Below, piece after piece: positions 38,858 to 47,803 of a DNA stretch of 64,000 nucleotides. The notes under the pieces are model-generated. The model had not been told where the DNA came from. It worked only from the letters and a program-made list of their open reading frames with translations, and made no database searches. The DNA comes from Ensifer sp. Root278 (lineage in GTDB: Bacteria; Pseudomonadota; Alphaproteobacteria; Rhizobiales; Rhizobiaceae): positions 280,630 to 344,629 of the forward strand of contig NZ_LMJJ01000041.1 of assembly GCF_001429285.1 (NCBI RefSeq), given 5' to 3'. The number at the start of each line of letters is the position of its first letter. The stretch's first letter is position 1. The position numbers and the translations under genes were made by a program.

Positions 38858-41782
38858 ATGGTTGAGGACGCGCTGAAGCTTCGCACCGAGTTGCCCAGGC
38901 CCGATGTCAGTGCCGAGGAGGCGCAGGCGTTGCTGGCGGAGCACTACGGTCTCTCAGGCACGATCAGCGAACTCGGCAGCCAGCAGGACCGCAACTATCG
39001 CATCGATACCGGCGAGCGACGCTATGTGCTGAAGATCTGCCGCGCGGAATATGGGGCGCTCGAACTGGAGGCCCAGAATGCGGCCTTGCGGCATCTTTCC
39101 GAGCGTCTGACTTTGGCGCGTGTTGCGGAAGTGGTGCCCTCGCTCAAGGGCGAGGCGATCGAGAGCGTTGCCGTCCGCGACCAGGACTACCGGATTCGCC
39201 TGCTGAATTTTCTCGATGGCGAGCCGCTGACCCGGCGCAAGCATCTCTCGCGTGAAGCCGTTTCCGCGCTCGGCGCGCTGGCCGGGCGGCTGGCCGCGGC
39301 GCTGCAGGACTTCGAACATCCCGGGCTTGAACGGGAACTGCAATGGGACCTGCGCCGCGCCGGTCCCGTCGTGCTTCATCTTCTCGCCGACATGCCGGAC
39401 CAGCAGCGCAAGAAGCGGATCGCCGAGATCATGGTCGGAGCCATGCGGCGTCTGCAGCCCATCACGGCGGAACTGCGCATCCAGGCGATCCATCATGATG
39501 TCACAGACGACAATGTGGTGAGCCAGCCCGATGCATCCGGCCGGCCGATCCCTGACGGAGTCATCGATTTCGGCGATATCCTCAAGGGGTGGCTGGTCGC
39601 CGAGCTTGCCGTGACCTGCGCCTCTTTGCTGCATCATGCTGACGGCGACCCCTGGTTCATCCTGCCGGCGGTCATGGCGTTTCACGCCGCGTGCCCGCTG
39701 ACCGAGGTGGAGCTGAAGGCGCTCTGGCCGCTGATCGTCGCCCGCGCCGCCGTGCTGGTCGCAAGCTCAGAGCACCAGCTTTCGCGCGAACCTGACAACA
39801 CTTACGTCGAGGGCAATGCCGCGCATGAGCGGGAGATCTTCGACGTGGCGACTTCGGTCCCTTCGGCGCTGATGGAGCACGCCATCCTGGCGGCGGCGGG
39901 GCTTGCGCCGGCATCGCAGCCGGTGACCGGGGAGAGCCTGATCCAGGGGCTCGGGCCGACCGACGTGCGCCAGATCGACCTGTCGATCCTGAGCCCGCTG
40001 TTGCCGGAGGAGCGCTGGCAGCACCAGGGGCTGCCGATTTCGCTGTTGCAGCACGCGGCGCACGCGATCGGTGTCGCGACCACGCGCTACGGCGAGTACC
40101 GGATGACCGAGACGCAACTGCGTTCGCCGAAGCCCGACGCGACGCTGGCGCTGCATGTCGACATCTGCCTGGAAGCGGGCCGCGAGATCGTTGCCCCGTT
40201 TGCGGGGCGCGTCATCCGGCAGGACGGGCTGCTGGTTCTGGAGGGAGCCGAGGGGAGTCTTTTCCTTGAAGGGGTGGAAGTCAGCGGCGATCTTGAGGAG
40301 ACGGCCGCCGCCGGCGCGGTGCTGGGCGTCGTCTCCGGCGAACAGCAGTCCTATGGCCTGATCCGCGTCCAGCTTTGCCGCGAGCATGGCCTCGTTCCGC
40401 CGCTCTTTGCCATGCCGCATCAGGCAGAGGCCTGGAAGCATCTGTGCCCGTCACCGGCCGGCGTCCTCGGCTTCGAATGCGATGCGCCGGAACTGCACAG
40501 CGAAGCGTTGCTAAGCCGACGACAGCAGCACTTCGCCAAGCCGCAGAAGAACTACTACAAGCACCCGCCGCAGATCGAGCGCGGCTGGAAGGAATATCTG
40601 TTCGATGTCGAGGGCCGCAGCTATCTCGACATGGTCAACAACGTGACCATCCTCGGCCACGGGCACCCCCGACTGGCGTCCGCCGTCGGGCGGCAATGGT
40701 CGCTGCTCAACACCAATTCGCGCTTCCACTATGCCTCCGTCGCCGAGTTCTCGACGCGGCTGGCGGCGCTTGCGCCTGACGGGCTCGACACGGTGTTCCT
40801 GGTCAATAGCGGCTCGGAGGCGAACGACCTGGCGCTCAGGCTCGCCTGGGCCTATTCCGGTGCGCGTAATGTCGTGACCCTGCTCGAAGCCTATCATGGC
40901 TGGACCGTCGCCAGTGACGCGATCTCCACCTCGATCGCCGACAATCCGCAGGCGCTGGAGACCCGCCCTGGCTGGGTGCATCCGGTGCCGGCGCCCAACA
41001 CCTATCGCGGCGAGTTCCGTGGCGCCGATACGGCGGACAGCTATGTCCGCTCCGTCGTCAAGAAGCTTACCGAACTGGACGCCGCGGACGAGAAGCTTGC
41101 CGGATTCATTTGCGAACCAGTCTACGGCAATGCCGGCGGCATTCCCCTGCCGAAGGGCTATCTCGACGCAGTCTATGCCATGGTGCGGTCGCGCGGCGGT
41201 GTCTGCATCGCCGACGAGGTGCAGGTCGGTTATGGCCGTCTCGGCGACTATTTCTGGGGCTTCGAAGAGCAGGGTGTCGTGCCTGACATCATCACCGTCG
41301 CCAAGGGTATGGGCAACGGCCACCCGCTCGGCGCCGTCATCACGCGGCGCGAGATTGCCGACGCGCTGGAGAAGGAAGGGTATTTCTTCTCATCCGCCGG
41401 CGGCAGTCCCGTCAGCTCGGTCGTCGGCCAGACCGTGCTCGATATCCTGACGGAAGAACGATTGCCGGAGAATGCGCGTGTCGTCGGCGGTTATCTGAAG
41501 GCGCGGCTCGAAGCGCTGGGTGAACGCTTTCCGCTGATCGGCGCGGTGCACGGCATGGGGCTCTATCTCGGCGTCGAATTCGTGCGCGACCGGGAGAGCC
41601 TGTTGCCGGCGACGGAGGAGACGGTGGCGATCTGCGACCGCCTGCTCGATCTCGGCGTCATCATGCAGCCGACGGGCGATCACCTGAACGTGCTGAAGAT
41701 CAAGCCGCCGCTCTGCCTGAGCCGGGAGAGCGCCGACTTTTTCGCTGACATGCTGGCGCGGGTGCTGGAGGAAGGCTGGTAG
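38858..41782 (+). CDS. Kinase-aminotransferase fusion protein with degenerate M23-like middle domain
   Basis: A 974-aa multidomain protein. Residues 20-330 form an aminoglycoside-phosphotransferase-type kinase with catalytic HHDVTDDNV near 211 and metal-binding VIDFGD near 235. Residues 420-515 resemble the beta-barrel of M23 peptidases but have lost most zinc ligands (LHVDICLEAG; LIRVQL in place of HLH). Residues 555-974 are a class-III PLP enzyme with [27 protein letters not shown] and the pyridoxal Lys in TVAKGMGNGHP near 816. In animals hydroxylysine kinase and its phospho-lyase belong to exactly these kinase and PLP families, so a kinase plus phospho-lyase cascade on a hydroxylated amine is plausible. 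GGGAGG lies 12 bases before ATG 38858. A paralogue is encoded at 43019-46075. Confidence 0.9.
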   Translation: MVEDALKLRTELPRPDVSAEEAQALLAEHYGLSGTISELGSQQDRNYRIDTGERRYVLKICRAEYGALELEAQNAALRHLSERLTLARVAEVVPSLKGEAIESVAVRDQDYRIRLLNFLDGEPLTRRKHLSREAVSALGALAGRLAAALQDFEHPGLERELQWDLRRAGPVVLHLLADMPDQQRKKRIAEIMVGAMRRLQPITAELRIQAIHHDVTDDNVVSQPDASGRPIPDGVIDFGDILKGWLVAELAVTCASLLHHADGDPWFILPAVMAFHAACPLTEVELKALWPLIVARAAVLVASSEHQLSREPDNTYVEGNAAHEREIFDVATSVPSALMEHAILAAAGLAPASQPVTGESLIQGLGPTDVRQIDLSILSPLLPEERWQHQGLPISLLQHAAHAIGVATTRYGEYRMTETQLRSPKPDATLALHVDICLEAGREIVAPFAGRVIRQDGLLVLEGAEGSLFLEGVEVSGDLEETAAAGAVLGVVSGEQQSYGLIRVQLCREHGLVPPLFAMPHQAEAWKHLCPSPAGVLGFECDAPELHSEALLSRRQQHFAKPQKNYYKHPPQIERGWKEYLFDVEGRSYLDMVNNVTILGHGHPRLASAVGRQWSLLNTNSRFHYASVAEFSTRLAALAPDGLDTVFLVNSGSEANDLALRLAWAYSGARNVVTLLEAYHGWTVASDAISTSIADNPQALETRPGWVHPVPAPNTYRGEFRGADTADSYVRSVVKKLTELDAADEKLAGFICEPVYGNAGGIPLPKGYLDAVYAMVRSRGGVCIADEVQVGYGRLGDYFWGFEEQGVVPDIITVAKGMGNGHPLGAVITRREIADALEKEGYFFSSAGGSPVSSVVGQTVLDILTEERLPENARVVGGYLKARLEALGERFPLIGAVHGMGLYLGVEFVRDRESLLPATEETVAICDRLLDLGVIMQPTGDHLNVLKIKPPLCLSRESADFFADMLARVLEEGW

Positions 41783-41802
41783 GCTGGCTGGCACCTTCTC
41801 AA

Positions 41803-41840
41803 AACGAAAACGCCGCGGGGAGGGCCGCGGCGTTTTCGTT
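41803..41840. terminator. Bidirectional terminator between convergent genes
   Basis: A perfect 16-bp stem (41803-41818 with 41825-41840) with a 6-base loop and AAAA/TTTT arms ends both the fusion gene on plus and the binding-protein gene on minus. Confidence 0.92.
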
Positions 41841-41900
41841 GGCGCTTTTCCTTGGTCGAGCAATTCCGAACGGAGACCTTTGCCGGAATTGCTGGGGGGA

Positions 41901-42911
41901 TCAGCGTGCCGGCGGGGCGTACATCAGGCCGCCCTGGCTCCAGAGTTTGTTGAGGCCGCGCTCGATCTTCAGCGGGCTGTCCTTGCCGAGGTGGCGCTCG
42001 AAGACCTCGCCATAGTTGCCGACGGCGGAGACCGCCTGATAGGCCCACTTCGGATCAAGGCCGAGCGACTTGCCGGCTTCGTTTTCGATGCCGAGGAAAC
42101 GCTTCTGGCCGGTCGTGCCGCTTTCGAGAAGCTTGGCGGCATTGTCCTTGGTGATGCCGAGTTCTTCGGCCTCGGTCAGCGCAAACAGTGTCCAGCGCAC
42201 GATCTTGAACCACTGATCGTCGCCCTGGCGGACGGCCGGGCCGAGCGGCTCCTTGGAGATCACTTCTGGCAGCACGACGAAACGATCCGGATCGTTGAGC
42301 GTCAGGCGCTGGGCGTAGAGCGCCGAGGCATCGGTCGAATAGACGTCGCAGCGTGCGGTGTTGAACGCCTGGATCGTCTGGTCGGCCTTTTCGAAGGCGA
42401 CCACCTGGTACTGGATGTTGTTGGCGCCGAAATAGTCGGCCATGTTCTGCTCGGTCGTGGTGCCGGTCTCGGTGCAGACGGAGGCGCCCGAGAGTTCCTT
42501 GACGCTCTTCACGCCGAGATCGTTGCGCACCATGAAGGCCTGGCCGTCATAGTAGTTGACGCCGACGAAGCTCATGCCGAGATCGGTGTCACGCGACAGG
42601 GTCCAGGTGGTTTGGCGCGAGAGGAGATCGGCCTCGCCCGACTGCAGGGCGGTGAAGCGCTCCTTGGTCGAGAGCGGTACGTATTTCACCTTGTCGGGAT
42701 TGCCGAGGGCAACGGCTGCGACTGCGCGGCAGAAATCGATGTCGAAGCCGGTCCATTCACCCTTGTCGTTGGGGGCGGAAAAGCCGAGCACGCCCTGGCT
42801 GACGCCGCAGCGAAGTTCGCCGCGCTCCTTGATAACATCGAGCATGCCGGCGTTGGCGGCGGTGCCGGCGAGAAACGCCGCGCTCGCCAGTGCTAGAACT
42901 TCAAGTTTCAT
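41901..42911 (-). CDS. Solitary amino-acid ABC transporter substrate-binding protein (AapJ/BztA-like)
   Basis: A 336-aa periplasmic binding protein of family 3. A signal peptide with cleavage near ANAG is followed by ERGELRCGVSQGVLGFSAPN, WTGFDIDFCRAVAAVALG, TTWTLSRDTDLGMSFVGVNY and CTETGTTTEQNMADYF, diagnostic of the general amino-acid AapJ type. No aapQ, aapM or aapP gene is nearby, so it must borrow another permease. It lies 107 bases downstream of the second fusion gene on the same strand, with a hairpin between them. It may supply the fusion enzymes' substrate; this is inference. Confidence 0.9.
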   Translation of the reverse strand: MKLEVLALASAAFLAGTAANAGMLDVIKERGELRCGVSQGVLGFSAPNDKGEWTGFDIDFCRAVAAVALGNPDKVKYVPLSTKERFTALQSGEADLLSRQTTWTLSRDTDLGMSFVGVNYYDGQAFMVRNDLGVKSVKELSGASVCTETGTTTEQNMADYFGANNIQYQVVAFEKADQTIQAFNTARCDVYSTDASALYAQRLTLNDPDRFVVLPEVISKEPLGPAVRQGDDQWFKIVRWTLFALTEAEELGITKDNAAKLLESGTTGQKRFLGIENEAGKSLGLDPKWAYQAVSAVGNYGEVFERHLGKDSPLKIERGLNKLWSQGGLMYAPPAR

Positions 42912-42958
42912 TGTCCTGTTCTCCTCTTTTTCATGTTTTAGGGCATGCGTCTTCGCCG

Positions 42959-42981
42959 CCGGGATGCGCGTCGCATCCCGG
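42959..42981 (-). terminator. Hairpin between the fusion gene and the binding-protein gene
   Basis: A perfect 10-bp stem (42959-42968 with 42972-42981) with a 3-base loop and no T run. It could stabilise the end of the upstream message or reduce read-through into the binding-protein gene. Confidence 0.5.
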
Positions 42982-43018
42982 CCGATTGGTTCTGGTTTCG
43001 GCGGTATTGCGCCCGGCC

Positions 43019-46000
43019 TTAGCCGAACGTTTTCGATACGTCTGCGAAAGTCTCTTCGAGCACGGCGATCAAATGATCGGCATCGCGTTTCGAGAAGATC
43101 ATCGGCGGGCGCATTTTCAGGATGTTGTCATGCGGACCTTCGGTGCCCATCAGCACGCCCCGGCGGCGCGCACCGTTGGAAACGGCCCGGGCAAACTCGG
43201 TCGCCGGTGCCTTGGTCTTGCGATCGGTCACAAGCTCGATACCGAGGAACAGGCCCATGCCGCGCACGTCGCCGATCACCTCGTAGCGGGCCTGCATGGC
43301 GCGGAAGGCGTCGATCAGATAGTTGCCGATCGAAAGGGCGTTGCCGCGCAGATCCCGACCCTCGATCACGTCGAGCACCGCGAGACCGACGGCGCAGGAG
43401 ACCGGGTTGCCGCCGAAGGTGTTGAAATACTCCATGCCGTTGTTGAAGCTGTCGGTGACTTCGCGGGTCGTCACGACCGCCGCCAGCGGATGACCGTCGC
43501 CGATCGGCTTGCCCATGGTGACGATATCGGGCACGACCCCTTGCATCTCGAAGGCCCACCAATGGCTGCCGACGCGGCCGAAACCGACCTGCACCTCGTC
43601 GGCAATGCAGACGCCGCCCGCCTCGCGCACGAGCCGATAGACTTCCTTCAGATAACCTTCAGGCAGGAACACCTGGCCGGCGACACTCGGGATCGATTCC
43701 GCAATGAAGAAGCCCGGGCCTTCGCCCTTGGCCTTCATCGTCGCGATGAGTTCGGCGACGCTTTCGGCAAAACGTTTGCCGTGTTCCTCGACCGGCCAGT
43801 CGGCGGGTGCATGGTAGCTGTCGGGAATGGTCGCCACATGGACATGCGGCTTCGGACCCTTGCCGCCCTTGCGGCGGAACTTGTAGGGGCTGATGTCGAT
43901 CAGTTCCTGTGTCGTGCCGTGATAGGACCAGTCGAGCGTGATCGCGTTCTCGCGGCCGGTATGGGCGCGCATCAGCCGCAGGGCCAGGCTGTTCGCCTCC
44001 GAGCCGCTGTTTACGAAGCCGGCAACCGTCAACTCTTTCGGCAGCGTCGCGGTGAGCCGCTCGGCATAGGCGACGATGTTGTCGTGCAGGTAGCGCGTAT
44101 TGGTGTTGAGGATCGCCGCCTGCTTCGCCATCGCCTCGACCACCGCCGGATGGGCGTGGCCGATGTGGCAGACATTGTTGAAGCAGTCGAGATAGGCGCG
44201 GCCGCTGTCGTCGATCAGCCAGACGCCTTCGCCGCGCACGAACTTGATCGGCTTGTCGTAGGAGATCGAGAGGTTCGGCAGCAGCAGTTCCTTGCGCCGC
44301 CTGACGATCTCTTCGTGCGAGCGGCCCTTCTTCTCGTAGAACTCTTCCGCGATGCCGGCAAAGGTGCGGGCATCCGGAAACAGTTCGGCCCAGACGTCGA
44401 GAAACTGCGGCTCGCCGACGCCGAGGATCTCGGTCGCGGTCAGGCTGGTGTCGGTCGAAAGCTGCAGATGCAGATGCGGCGCCCAGCCGCCGTTTTCCTT
44501 TGGAGCCCCCATTTCGCCGACGAGCGCCCCGGCCTCAAGCTGGTCGCCGGCCCTGATCCGTCCCACCGCTTCATGTGCCAGGTGACCCCAGAGTGTGACG
44601 AAGGGCGGGCAGCCGTCGGGCTCGTGGCGAAGCGCGATCAGGCAGCCATAGCCCAGCGGATCTTCTTCGATCTCGACGCTGACGACGGTGGCGGCAAGGG
44701 GGGTATAGAGTTTGGTGCCGGCGGCCATGAACAGGTCGAGGCCGAGATGGCGGGTGCGGCGGGTGTGGTCGATGAAGCGCGAGACGAACATCTCGCCGGC
44801 ATAGACGGTGCGCTCCTCGCCGAAGGGACCGATGCCGAGTTCAACGCCATGCTCGCGGCAATAGACTTCCCAGATCGCCTGGGCTTCGTCCGGCTGTTCA
44901 CCGGCCGATTTCACGGTCATCGGATGTAAGGGGTCGCCATAGGGCACGAGCGCCGCCGGGTAGGTCGCAGCCGGGCGCGCGAGCAAGGGCTTCAACGTCT
45001 TGCGGTTGGCGTTGATCCAGGTGGTGACGCGGCTGGCGCCGGGGCTTGCTTCGAAGCCGCAGGCCTTGCGCAGGATGGCGGTGGCGAAACGCGGGTTCAT
45101 CCGGTCGAGCTTGCGCAGCAGCGTCCAGGCCGGCCGCTCGCTGATCGCGAGATAGGGGTTGTCGTCGGTGTGAGCCCGGCGCGAGGCCGAGATGGTGACT
45201 GAAGTGACGAGGCGCATGGCGATGAGATCGAACAGAAGGTCGACCTCTTCTTCCGCCAGCGGATATTCCTGATGGAAGCCGCGGACGATTGCAGCGGCGG
45301 CGCCGATCGGATCGGGATGATCGAGCCCGGCATAGGCGGCGGCGATCGCCACTTCGGCAATGACGGGCGCGTGCAGTGCATCACCGAAATCGATCAGGCC
45401 GGAGATCTGGTCGTGGTCGGCCTTGGCGACCAGCACGTTCCAGTCGTTGGCGTCGTTGTGAATGACGGCGGCGCGAAGGGTCGCGAGCCGCGGCGCGACG
45501 GATTTTTCGAAGCGGGTGAGGAACCGCTCGAGCAAAGCGCGGTCTTCAGCGGAGGCGACGTGGTGCAGCCGGTCGGCCGAGCGGCCGGCGTGACGGATGT
45601 CCCAGTCGAGATCGCGCAGCGCCCCCGGATGCATGAAGCCTTTAAGCGATGCGTCGAAGCGGCCGAGCATCTGCCCGAGCGACTGAAGTGCTGCGTCGCT
45701 GCGCCCCGTCTCGGCAAGCGGCAGGCCCTCGACCCAGCTGACGAGGCGCAGGCTGTGGGTGACGCCGCGCGCACTCGTGGTCGAACCGAGGCTCGCGCCT
45801 TTAAGCGTCGGGCGGATATGCGGCACCGGCAGATCGACGGCATGGGCTCCGACGTGGCCGAGTAGCGCCGTCTGGAAATCGCTTTCGACTGCGGGTTCGG
45901 CACCGTTGATGATCTTGAGGATGTAGGTGTCGCCACCCTTTGTCTCGACCTTGAAGTTCTGGTCGCGTTCGCTGGCAAGCAGCGAGAGCAAGCCTTCGAG

Positions 46001-46075
46001 GCCATAGTGCTCCTTCAGCAGCGCCGCTGCCGCATCGGTCGAAAAGTCAGGCGTCGTCGTCAGCATATCGTTCAT
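43019..46075 (-). CDS. Trifunctional fusion: kinase, M23-type metallopeptidase domain, class-III aminotransferase
   Basis: A 1018-aa protein. Residues 15-330 are an APH/HYKK-like kinase with [12 protein letters not shown] near 205 and GLIDFGD near 222. Residues 425-545 are an M23/LytM-like domain that keeps the expected zinc ligands: HLGLD near 441, WGHL, and HLHLQL near 533. Residues 590-1018 are a class-III PLP enzyme with [25 protein letters not shown] and the pyridoxal Lys in [11 protein letters not shown] near 855. No signal peptide is visible, so the peptidase-like domain is cytosolic and probably not a wall hydrolase. ATG 46075 has GAGGG upstream; the frame extends to 46378 across the divergent Lrp gene without meaning. 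It is divergent from an Lrp/AsnC regulator. Confidence 0.9.
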   Translation of the reverse strand: MNDMLTTTPDFSTDAAAALLKEHYGLEGLLSLLASERDQNFKVETKGGDTYILKIINGAEPAVESDFQTALLGHVGAHAVDLPVPHIRPTLKGASLGSTTSARGVTHSLRLVSWVEGLPLAETGRSDAALQSLGQMLGRFDASLKGFMHPGALRDLDWDIRHAGRSADRLHHVASAEDRALLERFLTRFEKSVAPRLATLRAAVIHNDANDWNVLVAKADHDQISGLIDFGDALHAPVIAEVAIAAAYAGLDHPDPIGAAAAIVRGFHQEYPLAEEEVDLLFDLIAMRLVTSVTISASRRAHTDDNPYLAISERPAWTLLRKLDRMNPRFATAILRKACGFEASPGASRVTTWINANRKTLKPLLARPAATYPAALVPYGDPLHPMTVKSAGEQPDEAQAIWEVYCREHGVELGIGPFGEERTVYAGEMFVSRFIDHTRRTRHLGLDLFMAAGTKLYTPLAATVVSVEIEEDPLGYGCLIALRHEPDGCPPFVTLWGHLAHEAVGRIRAGDQLEAGALVGEMGAPKENGGWAPHLHLQLSTDTSLTATEILGVGEPQFLDVWAELFPDARTFAGIAEEFYEKKGRSHEEIVRRRKELLLPNLSISYDKPIKFVRGEGVWLIDDSGRAYLDCFNNVCHIGHAHPAVVEAMAKQAAILNTNTRYLHDNIVAYAERLTATLPKELTVAGFVNSGSEANSLALRLMRAHTGRENAITLDWSYHGTTQELIDISPYKFRRKGGKGPKPHVHVATIPDSYHAPADWPVEEHGKRFAESVAELIATMKAKGEGPGFFIAESIPSVAGQVFLPEGYLKEVYRLVREAGGVCIADEVQVGFGRVGSHWWAFEMQGVVPDIVTMGKPIGDGHPLAAVVTTREVTDSFNNGMEYFNTFGGNPVSCAVGLAVLDVIEGRDLRGNALSIGNYLIDAFRAMQARYEVIGDVRGMGLFLGIELVTDRKTKAPATEFARAVSNGARRRGVLMGTEGPHDNILKMRPPMIFSKRDADHLIAVLEETFADVSKTFG

Positions 46076-46120
46076 GGGGACCCTCATCTGTCGGCGAGAG
46101 TTACATGAGCCGTGCCGTGA

Positions 46121-46145
46121 TGCATCCGGCAATATGCCGGTTGCA
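46121..46145. promoter_or_regulatory. Near-perfect 25-bp palindrome, probable Lrp/AsnC operator
   Basis: Ten of twelve base pairs match around the centre at 46133, with arms TGCA.CCGGCA and TGCCGG.TGCA. It lies between the divergent fusion gene (46 bases from its ATG) and the Lrp gene (57 bases from its ATG), the expected place for a shared operator. Confidence 0.65.
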
Positions 46146-46201
46146 CCGGCACTATGTTTATAATAACCGTCATCTTGTCGGCGGACCGCGGAGGAGCAGA
46201 G

Positions 46202-46636
46202 ATGCAGGACATAGACGCGATCGACCGCACGATCCTCAGCATCCTGTCGCAAGAGGCGCGCATCCCGATGAAGTCGCTGGCGGGCCGCATCGGCCTCTCC
46301 AGAAGTGCGACCACCGAGCGGGTCAGCCGGCTTGAAAAGGCCGGTGTCATTCGCGGCTATCGCGCCGATATCGGGCAATTGGAGGAGGGCACGATCCAGG
46401 CTTTCCTGCTGGTGACTTTGAAGCGCACGCCGTCGATCGGCGTGCTCGACCGGCTCGCCGGCTTTTCCTCGGTGCGCAAGGTGTCATCCGTCAGCGGCCA
46501 GCTCGATCTCGTCGTCGAGGTCGAGGTCGGCTCGATCAATGCGCTCAACGAGTTGCGCAACGAGGTGGCGACGATGGACAATGTCGAGGATTTGACGACG
46601 TCGATCGTGCTGCGAAGGGATATCGAGCGGAGTTGA
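46202..46636 (+). CDS. Lrp/AsnC family transcriptional regulator
   Basis: A 144-aa regulator with the AsnC helix-turn-helix (DAIDRTILSILSQEARIPMK, LAGRIGLSRSATTERVSRLE) and a C-terminal ligand/oligomer domain (FLLVTLKRTPSIGVLDRLAG ... VSGQLDLVVEVEV). ATG 46202 has AGGAG six bases upstream. Its divergence from the kinase/M23/aminotransferase gene and the palindrome between them suggest it controls that gene in response to an amino acid. Confidence 0.92.
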   Translation: MQDIDAIDRTILSILSQEARIPMKSLAGRIGLSRSATTERVSRLEKAGVIRGYRADIGQLEEGTIQAFLLVTLKRTPSIGVLDRLAGFSSVRKVSSVSGQLDLVVEVEVGSINALNELRNEVATMDNVEDLTTSIVLRRDIERS

Positions 46637-46646
46637 GGCGTGCTCC

Positions 46647-47585
46647 TCAGCCCTCGCTCAACATCTCCGCCTGCGGAGCCAGCCGTTCGAGCAGCGAGCG
46701 GCGCACCCGGCCGATGTCGCGCATCGGTGGCTCGCCGAAGTGGCGGGCATACTCGCGGCTGAACTGCGACTGGCTTTCGTAGCCCACCTGATGGCCGGCG
46801 TCGCCGGCGTCGAGCTGCTCCTCCAGCATCAGCCGTCGCGCCTCCTGCAGCCGGAGCTGCTTCTGGTATTGCAGCGGGCTCATCGCGGTGATCGCCTTAA
46901 AATGATGGTGCAGCGACGACACGCTCATGGAGACACGGTTGGCGAGATCGTCGATCCGCAGCGGCCGCGAATAGTGCTCTTTCAGCCAGGCGACGGCGCG
47001 GCCGACCTGATGAGGCTGGCTGTCGGTCGTCGCCATCTGCCGCAGGCGGTGGCCATGCGGGCCGGTCAAAAGCCGGTAGAGGATCTCCTGTTCGATCAGT
47101 GGCAAGAGGGCGGGGATATCGTCCGGCCGTTCGAGCAGGCGCAGCAGGCGCAGGGCCGCGTCTTCGAGATCGACAGTGATCTTGCTGACGCTCATGCCGC
47201 GCGCCGAAGCGGCCGGCTGCGGCAATTGCGACAAGGACGCAAGCAGCGCCTGGATCTTGCCGGGATCGAGCGTGAAGGCCATGCTGAGATAAGGTTCTTC
47301 TGCGGAGGCCTTGCAGACCTGGGAGAGAACGGGCAGGTCGATTGACGTCAGCAGATAGTCCGACGCGCCGTAGATCAGTGTCTCGTCGCCGAGAACCACA
47401 CGTTTGGCCCCTTGCACGATGATTGCCAGGCTTGGCCGATAGGCCGAGCAATTGACCGGAGCGTCGCCGCCATGGCGATGCAGGGTCAGGCCGGAAATCC
47501 CGGTCAGGTGGTCGCCGTCCCGCTCGGCAAACCGGGCAATGACATCGATCATCTGGTGGCGGGCAGTCTGTCTTGTGGCTGTCAT
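46647..47585 (-). CDS. AraC family transcriptional regulator (YqhC-like)
   Basis: A 312-aa regulator with an AraC_N-type sensor domain (RPSLAIIVQGAKRVVLGDET, YLLTSIDLPVLSQVCKA) and a C-terminal pair of helix-turn-helix motifs (IDDLANRVSMSVSSLHHHFK, GYESQSQFSREYARHFG). In E. coli YqhC senses aldehydes and activates the divergent aldehyde reductase gene; here it is divergent from an alcohol dehydrogenase gene, so the same logic is likely. ATG 47585 is preferred; ATG 47642 would add 19 non-conserved residues. Direct repeats lie in the intergenic region. Confidence 0.9.
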   Translation of the reverse strand: MTATRQTARHQMIDVIARFAERDGDHLTGISGLTLHRHGGDAPVNCSAYRPSLAIIVQGAKRVVLGDETLIYGASDYLLTSIDLPVLSQVCKASAEEPYLSMAFTLDPGKIQALLASLSQLPQPAASARGMSVSKITVDLEDAALRLLRLLERPDDIPALLPLIEQEILYRLLTGPHGHRLRQMATTDSQPHQVGRAVAWLKEHYSRPLRIDDLANRVSMSVSSLHHHFKAITAMSPLQYQKQLRLQEARRLMLEEQLDAGDAGHQVGYESQSQFSREYARHFGEPPMRDIGRVRRSLLERLAPQAEMLSEG

Positions 47586-47675
47586 AATCTGCGGTCTTTC
47601 CAGCGGCTTAGCATTGTGTGAGGCAACGCTCAGGTAGGGCATCGACGTGCCATCTCCAGGATCTCACTGTCAATC

Positions 47676-47706
47676 TTGTAGGATCGTGCAAGAATTTTGC
47701 AGGATC
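47676..47706. promoter_or_regulatory. Direct repeats spaced 21 bp, probable AraC-type operator
   Basis: TTGTAGGATCG at 47676-47686 and TTGCAGGATCG at 47697-47707 are in the same orientation with a 21-base period, two DNA turns, as expected for an AraC-family dimer upstream of the dehydrogenase promoter. Confidence 0.6.
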
Positions 47707-47803
47707 GCTCTAACGCTCACCGTGTCTGCGCCCCCATAGTTCGAGGTGCGTCAGGCCGGGTTCCCTCCGGACCTGCACCCTTTCCCAAAATGAGGACAGA
47801 CTG

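Noticed and set aside
42890-44929. 679-codon plus-strand frame opposite the large fusion gene
   Set aside because: Antisense to strongly conserved aminotransferase and M23-like motifs; no ribosome-binding site or family match.
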